Source: Candidatus Neomarinimicrobiota bacterium (lineage in GTDB: Bacteria; Fidelibacterota; UBA8477; JABMPR01). From it: a stretch of 59,375 nucleotides of DNA. The position numbers and the translations under genes were made by a program. The stretch lies in NCBI GenBank assembly GCA_034716895.1, contig JAYEKW010000147.1, forward strand, positions 1 through 59,375, written 5' to 3'. A model generated the notes under the pieces. That model saw nothing but the letters and a program-made list of their open reading frames with translations, had not been told where the DNA came from and did not search any database. Positions 18,764 to 28,174 of this stretch are shown piece by piece (the first letter of the stretch is position 1; the number at the start of each line of letters is the position of its first letter).

Positions 18764-19723
18764 TTACTTGCCTCCACCGAACATATCTACCTTGATATTC
18801 ACGTGTTCCAAATATTTCTTCGGGTTCTCTTTGATCTCTTTCACAATGTCATTGATATTAACGGTTATGCTATCCAATCTTTGATAGAGCGAATCAGACA
18901 AGGTCAGCTTCCCCAAACTGGATTGAGGATCTTTTAAGCGGGTACTCAAGATGCTGAGGTCTTCACCTATTTTATCCAGATTGGCAATAGAACGAGCCAG
19001 CTTATCCTTATTATCATCCACAACGACATTCAGAGTTTTGGAGACTTTCTTCAAATTCGTTACAATAACATCAATATCTTCCCGCTTTGCATTCACCATT
19101 TCTTCGGTCTGTTGTAAAGCGCTCTTCATGGCCAATAAACCCGGTTGTATGTCCGACACCATGAGAGAATCAATCAAATTGGCTGTGTTGTGAATGGTGT
19201 GAAGGCTGGCCTGGACATCTTCTTCCATGGCTTTATTAAGCAGCAAAAGCGTTTTATTAAAGTTACCCATGAGGGTTTTAAAGTCTGTGGAAATAGCACC
19301 GGTAGTCTCAAAAATATCTTCCAGACCGCCGGCAAAGGTGCCCCTAAAAATACCACGCTCAACCAGCAGGACCCCTGATCTTCCCGGGTTTACTTCGACT
19401 TTTTTTGACCCCAGGAGTTCCATATTGGAAATAATTGCACTGGCATCACTATACAAAGTGATGTCTTTATCTACACCAATAATGACATCAACAGAATCCT
19501 CCCTGATAATGAAATCATCCACGACACCCTTAGGTACACCTGATACGGTCACCGGGTCGCCCTCTTGCAAGCCACTGGCCCGGGCGACCCGAACCGTATA
19601 ATAACTTCTTGAGGAAAAAATGTCATACTTCTTCCCCCACATGATACCCATGACTGTAGCAGCCAGGATGATCAGTACGACAATGCCGACAATGATTTCT
19701 TGTCTTTTTTCCTCAGGTCTCAT
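18764..19723 (-). CDS. MlaD/MCE-domain lipid-transport protein
   Basis: A 319-residue protein with one N-terminal membrane anchor (residues 11-30, IVGIVVLIILAATVMGIMWG). An MCE/MlaD domain follows (about 37-115, ASGLQEGDPVTVSGVPKGVVDDF), then a long alpha-helical tail (about 125-300) predicted to form coiled-coil. MCE proteins make periplasmic hexameric rings that carry phospholipid between membranes with an MlaE/MlaF ABC transporter. Neither mlaE nor mlaF is in the window, so the partners are encoded elsewhere. There is a 113-bp gap to hpf upstream and 3 bp to the nucleotidyltransferase downstream. Confidence 0.88.
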   Translation of the reverse strand: MRPEEKRQEIIVGIVVLIILAATVMGIMWGKKYDIFSSRSYYTVRVARASGLQEGDPVTVSGVPKGVVDDFIIREDSVDVIIGVDKDITLYSDASAIISNMELLGSKKVEVNPGRSGVLLVERGIFRGTFAGGLEDIFETTGAISTDFKTLMGNFNKTLLLLNKAMEEDVQASLHTIHNTANLIDSLMVSDIQPGLLAMKSALQQTEEMVNAKREDIDVIVTNLKKVSKTLNVVVDDNKDKLARSIANLDKIGEDLSILSTRLKDPQSSLGKLTLSDSLYQRLDSITVNINDIVKEIKENPKKYLEHVNIKVDMFGGGK

Positions 19724-19836
19724 TTCAATTTACTTTCCGGCCTAAATGTACTTGCCCCTTTTAAACAACTGTAGATTTCAAGTACAACTCGGGCTTTATT
19801 TTCCTTCACTTCCAGTGAAATTTCAATCTCGCTGAT

Positions 19837-20169
19837 TTACTCTTCTTCAGCGGTTTCTACAAACTGTTTATCAGGGTCAATGGGACGTTTCCACTTCGTT
19901 TTATGTTTTGCAAGTTGTTTGCGCATCTTTTTAACTACGTAATCCACGGATTTAGACAAATCATTGGACGTTTCCTTTGCTGTCATAGTCTCACCGGGGA
20001 CATTCAATATTACTTCAGCGATATAATCATTTTTAGTCTTATCAACGATCACCTTGCAATTTACAATTCGATCATAGACGGGTTCCAGTCGATGATCTAC
20101 TTCCGCCTGAATATAATCCCGAGTCTTTTCAGAAATGTCAAAATGACGGGCGACGATGTTTACCTTCAT
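19837..20169 (-). CDS. hpf: Ribosome hibernation promoting factor, short form
   Basis: A 110-residue HPF/RaiA family protein (Ribosomal_S30AE). It binds the 30S decoding region and, in its short form, helps make or stabilise inactive 70S/100S ribosomes in stationary phase. The start is well supported by AGGAGG about 6 nt upstream. The fold-typical opening (IVARHFDISEKTRDYIQAEV) and basic VKKMRKQLAKHKTKWK tail are present; the C-terminal dimerisation domain of long HPF is absent. The leader (about 20200-20240) includes an R1-like fragment CCTCTCGCAGCGTACGCAGAGG. Confidence 0.92.
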   Translation of the reverse strand: MKVNIVARHFDISEKTRDYIQAEVDHRLEPVYDRIVNCKVIVDKTKNDYIAEVILNVPGETMTAKETSNDLSKSVDYVVKKMRKQLAKHKTKWKRPIDPDKQFVETAEEE

Positions 20170-20303
20170 TGGCTCCTCCTGTTATGTGGTGATTATGATG
20201 TTCCTCTCGCAGCGTACGCAGAGGCACAGCTAATATAAAATTCTTAAAGTTGACAGAAGCATACCTGTTTGAATTAATTATGCTCTTCAAAATGTATCTC
20301 ATG

Positions 20304-21248
20304 TTAATTCAGCCTGGATCCTTCTGTCTTTTTTCCGGCTCTGGGATGAGCCCTGTGAAATGCTTTTTTCATTTTGTCAACTTGTACATGTGTATACACC
20401 TGAGTCGTAGATAGGTTCGCATGACCCAGCAGATCTTTTAAGGCCATCAGATCAGCTCCAGCATTGAGCAAGTGGGTGGCGAAAGTATGACGCAGCACAT
20501 GGGGACTCATTTTTTTTAATTCAGCAATGGCTTTGATAGCTTTTTTCACCCGCAAACGGATACCATTCTGCCCGAGGGGCAACCCATTCTTACTAAGAAA
20601 AACAGCTTGTTCTGCGGCTTTCGTTCCGAACTTTTTTTTTGCTGCATATTGATAGTTCTCCAGAGCCTCCCAGGCATACTGCCCTACCGGAATAACTCTC
20701 TGCTTGGATCCTTTTCCCAGCACGGTAACCGTCCCCTTGTTTTGGTTCAAGTCTGCCGCTGTCAGACCGGCTAACTCAGAAACTCGCATACCGGTAGCAT
20801 AGAACAGCTCCACAATAGCCAGATCCCGTTTACCCATCCAGCTATCGGTTTCACTCAATTTTTCTAAAACGGCCACGATCTGATTCTCGGACAAATAGCT
20901 GGGAATTACACCGGGAAGTTTGGGTGTATGCACATAAGCTGCAATGTTCAGGGTCACAATCTGTTCACGATGCAAATACCTGAATAACGACTTCAGGGCG
21001 GCTAGTTTTCTTGCCACTGATCGGGGTTGTTGTCCTAACTCACCTGTTAGAAAGCCCAAAAAACTCCGCAGTACCCCTCGATCGATCTGTTCCGGGTCGT
21101 TCAAACATTCCATATCATGATCCTCAAGGAACTGGCAGAACTGCTTCAAATCAATCTGATACCCCCGGATCGTCTCCGGCGAATAGCGTTTCTCCACCTC
21201 CAGCCAAATCAGGAATTTGTCAATCTGTTGATCTAAGACCCAAGCCAT
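20304..21248 (-). CDS. xerC: XerC/XerD-type tyrosine recombinase
   Basis: A 314-residue tyrosine recombinase of the chromosome-dimer-resolution type. A SAM-like N-terminal domain (about 8-92) precedes the catalytic domain. The active-site residues are visible: Arg155 (GMRVSEL), His250-x-x-Arg253 (SPHVLRH), His276 (GHANLS) and the nucleophile Tyr285 (TTQVYTHV). It overlaps the rluD stop by one base and lies in a housekeeping run with no phage or integron genes nearby, so a chromosomal Xer is more likely than an integrase. XerC and XerD cannot be separated by eye, so the symbol is provisional. Confidence 0.88.
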   Translation of the reverse strand: MAWVLDQQIDKFLIWLEVEKRYSPETIRGYQIDLKQFCQFLEDHDMECLNDPEQIDRGVLRSFLGFLTGELGQQPRSVARKLAALKSLFRYLHREQIVTLNIAAYVHTPKLPGVIPSYLSENQIVAVLEKLSETDSWMGKRDLAIVELFYATGMRVSELAGLTAADLNQNKGTVTVLGKGSKQRVIPVGQYAWEALENYQYAAKKKFGTKAAEQAVFLSKNGLPLGQNGIRLRVKKAIKAIAELKKMSPHVLRHTFATHLLNAGADLMALKDLLGHANLSTTQVYTHVQVDKMKKAFHRAHPRAGKKTEGSRLN

Positions 21249-22252
21249 TAGAATTGACTTTCTGTTCTCAGAATATCCAGAACGGCTTCTATATCTCCAT
21301 GGAGGGTAGCCTTTAAATCCATCAGTTCATTGGTCATGGGGTGAGTAAAGATCAGTCTACGAGCATGCAGGGCTTGACGATTCAACATGCCCAATAGTTT
21401 GGCAGCCAATTGTCGATTGCGCATGTTCAAGGTGATGATCTTGGAATTCCGACCACCGTAGTAAGGGTCACCAAAAACCGGGTGATTGGCATGAGCCATA
21501 TGAACCCTGATTTGATGGGTGCGACCGGTCTCAAGCTTGATTCGCAACAATGTTAAGAATTTAAATCGTTCCAGAACCTCATAACGGGTTAACGAAGGTT
21601 TGCCTGTATCGATCACCGTGAATTTTTTGCGATTTTTGGGAGAGCGACCAATAGGAGCATCTATCTCACCCGTGTCATCAGGAAATTGTCCCCAAACCAG
21701 GGCATGGTAGTATTTTTTGATGGTTCGTTTGGAAAATTGGCTTCTCATATTGCCATGGACCCGGTTATCCTTGGCAGATATCAATAGACCTGAAGTATCC
21801 TTGTCAAGACGATGAACAATGCCCGGACGAAGCAATCCATTATCATTGGACAGGTGTTCGCAATGATATATCAGGGCATTTACCAGTGTCCCTGTAGCAT
21901 TACCGGCACCGGGATGAACAATAAGCCCTGCCGGTTTATTAACGACGATGAGATAATCATCTTCATAAACAATATCCAGGGTGATGTTTTCACCATAAAG
22001 CGTTGGTGCATAGGGTAGCTCATATTCCACCAGGACCTGCTCACCCGGCATGATCAAATGGCTGGCTTTCACCGGCTTCTCATCAACCCTGATCTTCCCG
22101 GATCTCAGTAAGATCTGAACCTGATTGCGGGTGATGTATGAGGGCAAACGGGTTGCCAAAAACTTGTCAATACGAATTGGTTTCTGTTGAGGATCAATTA
22201 TGACCTCAAAGGTTTCAGTCGTGGAACTGTGTGGTTCAACCTGGGTTAACAG
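21248..22252 (-). CDS. rluD: RluD-family 23S rRNA pseudouridine synthase, apparent CTG start
   Basis: Catalytic motif GIVHRLDKDTSG is at residues 144-155 (Asp150 is the nucleophile); NKPAGLIVHPG and the C-terminal RTHQIRVHMAHANHPVFGD block are intact. An S4-like RNA-binding domain lies at the N-terminus. The first standard start in frame is TTG at 22159, but it cuts into the conserved IRIDKFLATRLPSYITR segment. The frame stays open for 35 codons upstream without any ATG, GTG or TTG. CTG at 22252 lies 6 nt after AGGA and gives 334 residues, close to the family length of about 325. A sequencing error is the alternative. Confidence 0.85.
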   Translation of the reverse strand: MLTQVEPHSSTTETFEVIIDPQQKPIRIDKFLATRLPSYITRNQVQILLRSGKIRVDEKPVKASHLIMPGEQVLVEYELPYAPTLYGENITLDIVYEDDYLIVVNKPAGLIVHPGAGNATGTLVNALIYHCEHLSNDNGLLRPGIVHRLDKDTSGLLISAKDNRVHGNMRSQFSKRTIKKYYHALVWGQFPDDTGEIDAPIGRSPKNRKKFTVIDTGKPSLTRYEVLERFKFLTLLRIKLETGRTHQIRVHMAHANHPVFGDPYYGGRNSKIITLNMRNRQLAAKLLGMLNRQALHARRLIFTHPMTNELMDLKATLHGDIEAVLDILRTESQF

Positions 22253-22391
22253 TATGATTCCTAACTATTCGTTACTATAAATGGGTATTATGGAAGTGGA
22301 ATATACTAATAAATACACTAAAAAAACCGCCTGAGCCGAATATAACTGTGAGGTTTGAAAATGAAAAGATATATGAGTGAAAAATTGGTGC

Positions 22392-22910
22392 TTATGTATG
22401 AGGCGTTGAGGGCTCTCCAGGTGAAGATATCTTGCTCTCTTTTCCTTCCACAAAAAATACATAGCCCAGGTACAAAACCATTCCGATATTTACAGCACTA
22501 TCGGCAATATTGAAAGTGGGCCAACGGGTAAAGTACAACCAGTCCGGCCAATCAGCACTGATAAAATCGACCACATAACCCCGGATCAGACGCTCGGGTA
22601 TATTGCCAAAGGCACCACCCAGGATCAAGGCCAGACCAATACTGGGCAGCGGATGCTTATCTTTGTATTCCCAGAGCAGATAGAACAGCAGACCCATGGC
22701 ACCGATGGCCAGAGTATTGACCAGCGGCATGGGGATGAATGACAGACTAAAAACCATGTTATAGTTCTCAGCATAATCAAAACGAAACAAAGACCACCCA
22801 TGGGGCCAGGCCGGCTTCCCCTTTAAGGCAGCTATTGCCCACAGTTTAGTCCCATGATCCAAAAAAACGACCAAGACTGTAATTCCCAGATATTTTAACA
22901 GTGCTTTAAT
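22392..22910 (-). CDS. lspA: Lipoprotein signal peptidase, apparent ATT start
   Basis: Signal peptidase II, the inner-membrane aspartyl protease that cleaves lipoprotein signal peptides. The conserved DHGTK, NYNMVF (N-x-G-A-A-F equivalent), GNIPERLIRGYVVDF and FNIADSAVNIG blocks are present, including the catalytic Asp in VVDF and in FNIAD. The Asp of the usual GN-x-x-DR is Glu here. The first standard start, TTG at 22874, would leave four residues of the first membrane segment. ATT at 22910 has GGAG exactly 8 nt upstream and restores IKALLKYLGITVLVVF, giving 172 residues. It would serve the lipoproteins at 785, 12016 and 43738. Confidence 0.85.
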   Translation of the reverse strand: MKALLKYLGITVLVVFLDHGTKLWAIAALKGKPAWPHGWSLFRFDYAENYNMVFSLSFIPMPLVNTLAIGAMGLLFYLLWEYKDKHPLPSIGLALILGGAFGNIPERLIRGYVVDFISADWPDWLYFTRWPTFNIADSAVNIGMVLYLGYVFFVEGKESKISSPGEPSTPHT

Positions 22911-22928
22911 ATTATTTGCTCCTTTTTT

Positions 22929-22990
22929 TCCTCTCGCCTATCTCTGCCAGGCTTCGCCATGGCAAGCAGAGACGCAGAGGTTTTTTTAAA
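22929..22990. repeat. R1-like fragment with hairpin between ileS and lspA
   Basis: CCTCTCGCC, TCTCTGC...GCAGAGA (7-bp stem) and CAGAGACGCAGAGG resemble the middle of the R1 family but lack its ends. It lies in the ileS-lspA gap and ends just upstream of the lspA ribosome-binding site. Confidence 0.5.
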
Positions 22991-23006
22991 GGCTTTCTTT
23001 GGAGTG

Positions 23007-26000
23007 TCAGTGACGTTCAATGCCGACTTTACATACGCTCTTGCCAAGCTTGAATTCAGCCTGGAAGATGTCTGCTTTTGAATTGAAGTTAATCTTCTCA
23101 GCCAGGGTTTCATTGGCAATGTATTTCTCATGCTCCCCGATCATTTTTTGCAGCTCATCCTCAGCTTCAATAAAGAGTTGAATACGGTCAGAAACATCAA
23201 ACTCAGCATCCTTACGCATATTTTGAACATTACGAATAAAGTCACGAGCGAGACCCTCACTGATCAAAGCCTCAGTCAGTTCTGTATCAACAGCAACCAC
23301 AACACCGGCCTCTTCAACCACAGCTTGTCCTTCAGGCTCAATACTGGTGATCAGTAATTCGGCCGGTAACAATTCAAATGAAACAGTTCCATCGTTCAAC
23401 TGAATATTCTCACCTGATTTGGAATGCTTCAAAAGGTCCTGCGGATCTGCAGCGTTGATCAAATTCCGGATGGCACCCATGTCTTTGCCATACTTGGGAC
23501 CCAGTAAACCCAGATTTGGTTTTACATCAACCTGAACCAAATCATCTGCCGTTGTAACCACCGTCATGGTCTTGATGTTTAATTCTTCCAGGATCTGTTC
23601 CTGCAGGTCCAGGGCATAAGCCCGATCTTTTTCATCCGGGAAAAAGACCGACACATTGGCCAATGGTTGACGAACCTTTAAATTGGCCTTATTTCTGGCG
23701 GCCCGACCCAATTCAACCGCTTTGATAACCACGTCGACCCGCCGTAGCAGATCCTCATCAAGCCAGCGCTCCTCGACCTCAGGGAATCGGCAAAGATGAA
23801 TACTCTGAGGAGCTTCAGGATCTTGACCTGCCACCAAATTCTGATAGATGGCCTCAGTAAAAAATGGTGCGACCGGTGCCAATACTTTGGTCAGAGTAAC
23901 CAGAGCCCGGTAGAGCGTATGGTAAGCTGCCCATTTATCTGTATCATTTTCACTTTTCCAGAAACGACGACGGGAACGCCGGACGTACCAATTGGAAAGG
24001 TCATCCACAAATCGATTGATCTTGAGCATAAGTTTATCAGTCTGGAAGGAATCATAATCTTTGCTTGATTCAGCCACCAGGCGGTTCACTCGAGCCAGAA
24101 CCCATTTGTCCAGTTCGGTCAGGGTCGTTTCATCTAACTTTTCCAAGGGGTCAAATTTATCAAGACGGGCATAGGTCACAAAGAATGAGTAAGTATTCCA
24201 AAGGGTCAACAGTTTACGGCGGACTTCATCGGCTGCTCCATAACCGAAATTCAGATTATGAATGGGAACCTGGGAAGCATACATCCAGCGCATGACATCC
24301 ACACCCATTTGCTCAGCAGCATCTTCAAACCAGATGGCGTTACCGGCGGATTTGTGCATATCGTCACCCTTATCATCTTTGACCAGGGCATGACCCATGA
24401 TGGTTTTGATAGGGGGTCGGTTTTCCATAACTGTACTCATGGCCAGAATGGCGTAGAACCAGTTGCGAAACTGACCGGGTAACGATTCAACAATAAAATC
24501 AGCAGGGAACCATTTTTTCCAGTATTCAGGATCTTTGCGGTAGTCCATAGTGGAATAAGGCACAATACCTGCATCCAGCCAGGGGTTTCCTACATCGGGC
24601 ACTCTGGTTCCAATGAGACCTGTCTTGGGATGTTTAATTTTCACGTGATCAATCCAAGGTCTATGTGGGCTATTGCCTTCAAATTCGGCCCAACCCTCAA
24701 CGGCCAATTCTTCTAATTCAGTCTCTGATCCCACCACGTAGAAAGAGCCATCTTCAAAGGTCCAGATGGGTAGTGCCAGGCCCCAATAACGCTTTTTAGA
24801 GATCATCCAATCGTGCATGTTTTTGAGCCAATCCAACTCACGCTCTTTACCATAAGAGGGAATCCAGTTGACCTGTTTGGTAACTTCAGCGATCTCAGGA
24901 CGCAACTTATCCATGGCGATGAACCATTCATCCACAGGACGAAAGACCAACTCTGTACCATGGCGCCAACAGGTGGGATAACGGTGCGTTATAGGTTCAC
25001 GTTTGTAACGCAGACCTTTGTTGGAGAGATCATCGATGACCTTGTCGCCATTACCCATGACATTGGTGCCGGTCCAATCGCCGAAACCGTCCAGATAATT
25101 GCCAAATTCATCAATGGGTTTGATGATCTGGAAACCCAGTTCCTTGGCTAAAGCATTGTCCTCTTTTCCGCAACCTGGAGCAATATGGACGATACCGGTA
25201 CCGTCATTTTCAGAGATCTCATCCCAGAAAATAATGGCATGCTGAATATCCTGCTGGATGGGCAATTCATCATAAGGACCATGATATTCCCATCCTAGCA
25301 TATCCTTACCTTTGAGAGTCTCCAGGGTTTCGTAATCACCTTGCAGGATGGACAAGCGACCTTGAACCAAATAGTAAATATCATCACCCTGCCTGACCTT
25401 CACATAATCCAGATCCGGATGAACAGCAGCCATCACATTGGATGACAAGGTCCAGGGAGTAGTGGTCCAGACCAGGAGCGATTCATGCTCACGACCTTTA
25501 AGGGGGAATTTTAAGTAGATGGAAGTATGGGTTAGTTCTTTATAGCCTTCCGTGGCGATCTCATGTTCAGAAAGGGCAGCACCACAGCGGGTACACCAGG
25601 GCATCACATCATAGCCCTTGTAGATCAGATCACGATCAAAACATTTTTTCAGAAAACCCCAGATGGTGTAATTGTTCTCGTCAGACATGGTGAAATAGGA
25701 ATTATCCCAATCCATCCAGTAACCCATGCGTTTGGACTGTTTGGTCTGAACTGCAGAGAACTTGCGCACCCGCTCCTTACATTTATTAACGAATTTTTCG
25801 ATACCGTAGTCTTCAATATCAGTTTTGGATTTGAAGCCCAATTCCTTTTCGACTTCCACTTCCACCCAGAGACCCTGACAATCGAAGCCATTCTGATAAC
25901 GTAGTTCTTTACCCCGCATGGCGTGATAGCGCTGGAACAGATCTTTGTAGGTTCGGCCCCAGGCATGGTGAACCCCCATTGGATTATTGGCAGTGATGGG

Positions 26001-26138
26001 ACCATCCAGGAAGGACCAGGGTGGTTTCCCAGCATTCTGAGCTCTGAGTTTATTAAAAATATCTTCCCGCTCCCAAAAATCGAGCATATCGTGTTCGAGG
26101 GCAATAAAATCTACTTTGCTGGATACTTCCTTCATCAT
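23007..26138 (-). CDS. ileS: Isoleucyl-tRNA synthetase
   Basis: Class I synthetase of 1,043 residues from the ATG at 26138; an open TTG 13 codons upstream lacks support. The HIGH-type motif is PMGVHHAWGRTYKD near residue 55, the editing domain lies in the middle (VWTTTPWTLSSN near 225), and the anticodon-binding region follows residue 660. The KMSKS-type loop reads DDMHKSAGNAI, an unusual form where the first Lys is replaced. Length and the His-Lys-Ser-Ala-Gly form point to the eukaryote-like (IleRS2) clade rather than the E. coli type; that is inference. It lies between htrA and lspA in the minus-strand run. Confidence 0.95.
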   Translation of the reverse strand: MMKEVSSKVDFIALEHDMLDFWEREDIFNKLRAQNAGKPPWSFLDGPITANNPMGVHHAWGRTYKDLFQRYHAMRGKELRYQNGFDCQGLWVEVEVEKELGFKSKTDIEDYGIEKFVNKCKERVRKFSAVQTKQSKRMGYWMDWDNSYFTMSDENNYTIWGFLKKCFDRDLIYKGYDVMPWCTRCGAALSEHEIATEGYKELTHTSIYLKFPLKGREHESLLVWTTTPWTLSSNVMAAVHPDLDYVKVRQGDDIYYLVQGRLSILQGDYETLETLKGKDMLGWEYHGPYDELPIQQDIQHAIIFWDEISENDGTGIVHIAPGCGKEDNALAKELGFQIIKPIDEFGNYLDGFGDWTGTNVMGNGDKVIDDLSNKGLRYKREPITHRYPTCWRHGTELVFRPVDEWFIAMDKLRPEIAEVTKQVNWIPSYGKERELDWLKNMHDWMISKKRYWGLALPIWTFEDGSFYVVGSETELEELAVEGWAEFEGNSPHRPWIDHVKIKHPKTGLIGTRVPDVGNPWLDAGIVPYSTMDYRKDPEYWKKWFPADFIVESLPGQFRNWFYAILAMSTVMENRPPIKTIMGHALVKDDKGDDMHKSAGNAIWFEDAAEQMGVDVMRWMYASQVPIHNLNFGYGAADEVRRKLLTLWNTYSFFVTYARLDKFDPLEKLDETTLTELDKWVLARVNRLVAESSKDYDSFQTDKLMLKINRFVDDLSNWYVRRSRRRFWKSENDTDKWAAYHTLYRALVTLTKVLAPVAPFFTEAIYQNLVAGQDPEAPQSIHLCRFPEVEERWLDEDLLRRVDVVIKAVELGRAARNKANLKVRQPLANVSVFFPDEKDRAYALDLQEQILEELNIKTMTVVTTADDLVQVDVKPNLGLLGPKYGKDMGAIRNLINAADPQDLLKHSKSGENIQLNDGTVSFELLPAELLITSIEPEGQAVVEEAGVVVAVDTELTEALISEGLARDFIRNVQNMRKDAEFDVSDRIQLFIEAEDELQKMIGEHEKYIANETLAEKINFNSKADIFQAEFKLGKSVCKVGIERH

Positions 26139-26352
26139 GGTGCTATGTGTTCCTGTGCTAAATTCCAATCTAATCAAGTTGCGAGTTAAGACCCGCTAAA
26201 GCCTTTCAATATAATCGCCGACTTTTCGCCATGTCAATGTTGTTACGATATCAATGCCCTTTTTTCTAGTCACAGAGATTGCAGAGAACTCAGAAGATTG
26301 ATCTGAATTAATATTGCCAATTTGACTTCATCGTGCGTTCACCATCTGGAGC

Positions 26353-26477
26353 TGTCTTTACGAGTTCCGAAGGAACGTGGCAATCTCAAACTTGTAGCCC
26401 GTATGATGGAGATCGCTGCGATGGCTACACTCACTAGCGTAGGCAAAGTGCATGTTTTAAATTTCAAATAGCATAAC
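26353..26477. repeat. Degenerate BIME-like palindrome and short repeat
   Basis: The stretch from TTTACGAGTTCCGAAGGAACG to CACTAGCGTAGGCAAAG has the layout of the widespread 'ATTGCGAG...GCAATCTC...GAGAT...GCT...CTCGCAAT' bacterial interspersed palindrome. It is followed by GTGCATGTTTTAAATTTCAAATAGCAT, which resembles 42667-42696 and 58711-58740. I treat the small ORF across 26339-26554 as spurious. The rest of 26139-26740 shows no gene. Confidence 0.55.
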
Positions 26478-26525
26478 TGCTTGCATCGATTTATGAGACC
26501 CTGACTAGCACCACCCCTAAAGGAA

Positions 26526-26552
26526 GAGACCCCAAGAAATTCTCGGGGTCTC
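26526..26552. terminator. GAGACCCC/GGGGTCTC hairpin
   Basis: A perfect 8-bp stem with an additional AGA/TCT inner pairing lies in the htrA-ileS gap, downstream of htrA on its strand. It is not followed by a clean T-run on either strand, so function as an intrinsic terminator is uncertain. Confidence 0.35.
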
Positions 26553-26740
26553 ACGGGTTTGGAGGGAAAGCATCCAGTATGGGAATACCGGAGATTATTA
26601 TGTTTATTCGGGTTTAAACTAGTGTCACCTTGTTTAGCTTGAACCTGGTTGAGGGTTACTTCTCTCTATATTTTTTGTTCTCTCTGCCTGCCTGGCGTAG
26701 CTTATAAAGCGTAGACGCGTGGTTAGTTTTTTCATTAATT

Positions 26741-28174
26741 CTATTCTGGAATAGTCAGCGCTACAAAAAACGTATTGTTATTATCACGTCGAACCAGCAG
26801 TAAAATCGATTCACCAGGTTTGATCTCAGCCACTTGCCGCTCAAAGGCCTGTCTGGATGTAACCGTTTTAAGATTGCGAACATTAGGACCGATTTTCTGG
26901 ATCATTTGTCCCACCCGGATATTCTTTCGGTAGGCTTCACTAAATTTTTCAACTGATGTAAGCAGGACCCCTTCCGTACCCCGGTTAAACCCGTAAAATT
27001 GCAGGCGGTCAGAACTGGGGGTCTCAACCGTTATGCCCAGATCTGATTTTTCAGATTCGAAAGGACCCACGGCACTGGCTTCTTCTGGTAATTCACCCAG
27101 TTTGATGGTTAGGGTTTTGAATTTTCCGTTCCGGAGAACCTTAAGCTTTTTCTTTTCATTGGGACGTTGAGTTGAAACCATGGTGGGTAATTGTTTTGAA
27201 CTCTCTACTGTGTGCCCATCAAACTCCAGGATGACATCTCCCTGTTTTAAGCCAGCCTTGTCAGCGGGACTATCTTCAACCACCTGCCCAACCAGTGCCC
27301 CTGAAGCATTTTCCATACCCAGCATCCTGGCCATGGTTCCATCTACTGCCTGTACATAGACTCCCAGCCAGGCTCGGGTGACCCGTCCATTCTCCCTTAG
27401 ATCCTCAATGACACGGTTGATAATGTTAACTGGAATAGCAAAGCCGATACCCTGACTGCCACCGCTCCGTGAGGCAATGGCTGAGTTCATGCCAATCAAT
27501 TTGCCATCCAGATTAACCAGAGGACCTCCGGAATTACCAGGATTGATGGCAGCATCGGTCTGGATAAAATCTTCGTAGTCAAGCAGGCCGACAGAGGAAC
27601 GACCAATACCGCTTATGATTCCCTGGGTCACGGTTTGAGATAAATTTCCAGAAAAGGGACTGCCAACCGCCAAGACCCATTCACCAACCCGAATTCGGTC
27701 TGAATTGCCCAGTTTGAGCGGTGTAAGATCATTCGCATCGACTTTGATCAGGGCTACATCAGTCTTGGGATCACTGCCAATGATCTCGGCATCCAGTTCC
27801 CTATTATCGGAAAACTGAACCTTGATATTCTCGCCTTTTTCGATGACATGATTATTGGTAATGATGTAACCATCTTTGCTGATGACAATTCCAGAACCCA
27901 AAGAGGTACTCAGCATTTCCCTTCCACCATCCGGCATGAACTGGCGAAAATGGTCTGGAAACATATCCTGGAATCTCCTGAACTGATCCATCCCGGGATG
28001 TTTGTAAACATGTTCACTGGTAATGGTGACGACTGAGGGTGAAACCCGTTCGGCAATATCAGCAAAGGTGTTACTCAGTGATTTCGCTAGACTCAGATCA
28101 GAAGCCTGAACCTGGGTCGGAATCAGTAGAACCATGATCAGTAGTGGAATAATTCGTAGTAAATGTTTCATCAT
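26741..28174 (-). CDS. HtrA/Deg periplasmic serine protease with two PDZ domains
   Basis: A 477-residue DegP/DegQ/HtrA-type protease-chaperone. It has a signal peptide (residues 1-24, ending VQA) and a trypsin-like domain with His109 (ITNNHV), Asp139 (DPKTDVAL) and Ser215 (NPGNSGGP). PDZ1 spans about 275-365 and a more divergent PDZ2 about 385-470. It degrades or refolds misfolded envelope proteins. A good SD (GGAGAAAG) precedes the ATG. It is the first gene of the long minus-strand run, but 600 bp of repeats and a hairpin separate it from ileS. DegP and DegQ are not distinguishable here. Confidence 0.93.
   Translation of the reverse strand: MMKHLLRIIPLLIMVLLIPTQVQASDLSLAKSLSNTFADIAERVSPSVVTITSEHVYKHPGMDQFRRFQDMFPDHFRQFMPDGGREMLSTSLGSGIVISKDGYIITNNHVIEKGENIKVQFSDNRELDAEIIGSDPKTDVALIKVDANDLTPLKLGNSDRIRVGEWVLAVGSPFSGNLSQTVTQGIISGIGRSSVGLLDYEDFIQTDAAINPGNSGGPLVNLDGKLIGMNSAIASRSGGSQGIGFAIPVNIINRVIEDLRENGRVTRAWLGVYVQAVDGTMARMLGMENASGALVGQVVEDSPADKAGLKQGDVILEFDGHTVESSKQLPTMVSTQRPNEKKKLKVLRNGKFKTLTIKLGELPEEASAVGPFESEKSDLGITVETPSSDRLQFYGFNRGTEGVLLTSVEKFSEAYRKNIRVGQMIQKIGPNVRNLKTVTSRQAFERQVAEIKPGESILLLVRRDNNNTFFVALTIPE

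Noticed and set aside
20304-21248. Phage or integron integrase
   Set aside because: It lies between rluD and hpf in a housekeeping run without attachment-site repeats, phage genes or cassettes; a chromosomal Xer is simpler.
26339-26554. 71-residue minus-strand ORF
   Set aside because: It lies across a dispersed palindrome and a hairpin, has no SD or recognisable domain, and its composition reflects the repeat.
26178-26740. T-box leader for ileS
   Set aside because: A GGGGTGGTGC string on the minus strand recalls the T-box core, but AGGGTGGNACCGCG is not matched, no specifier loop is visible, and the stretch is explained by palindromic repeats.
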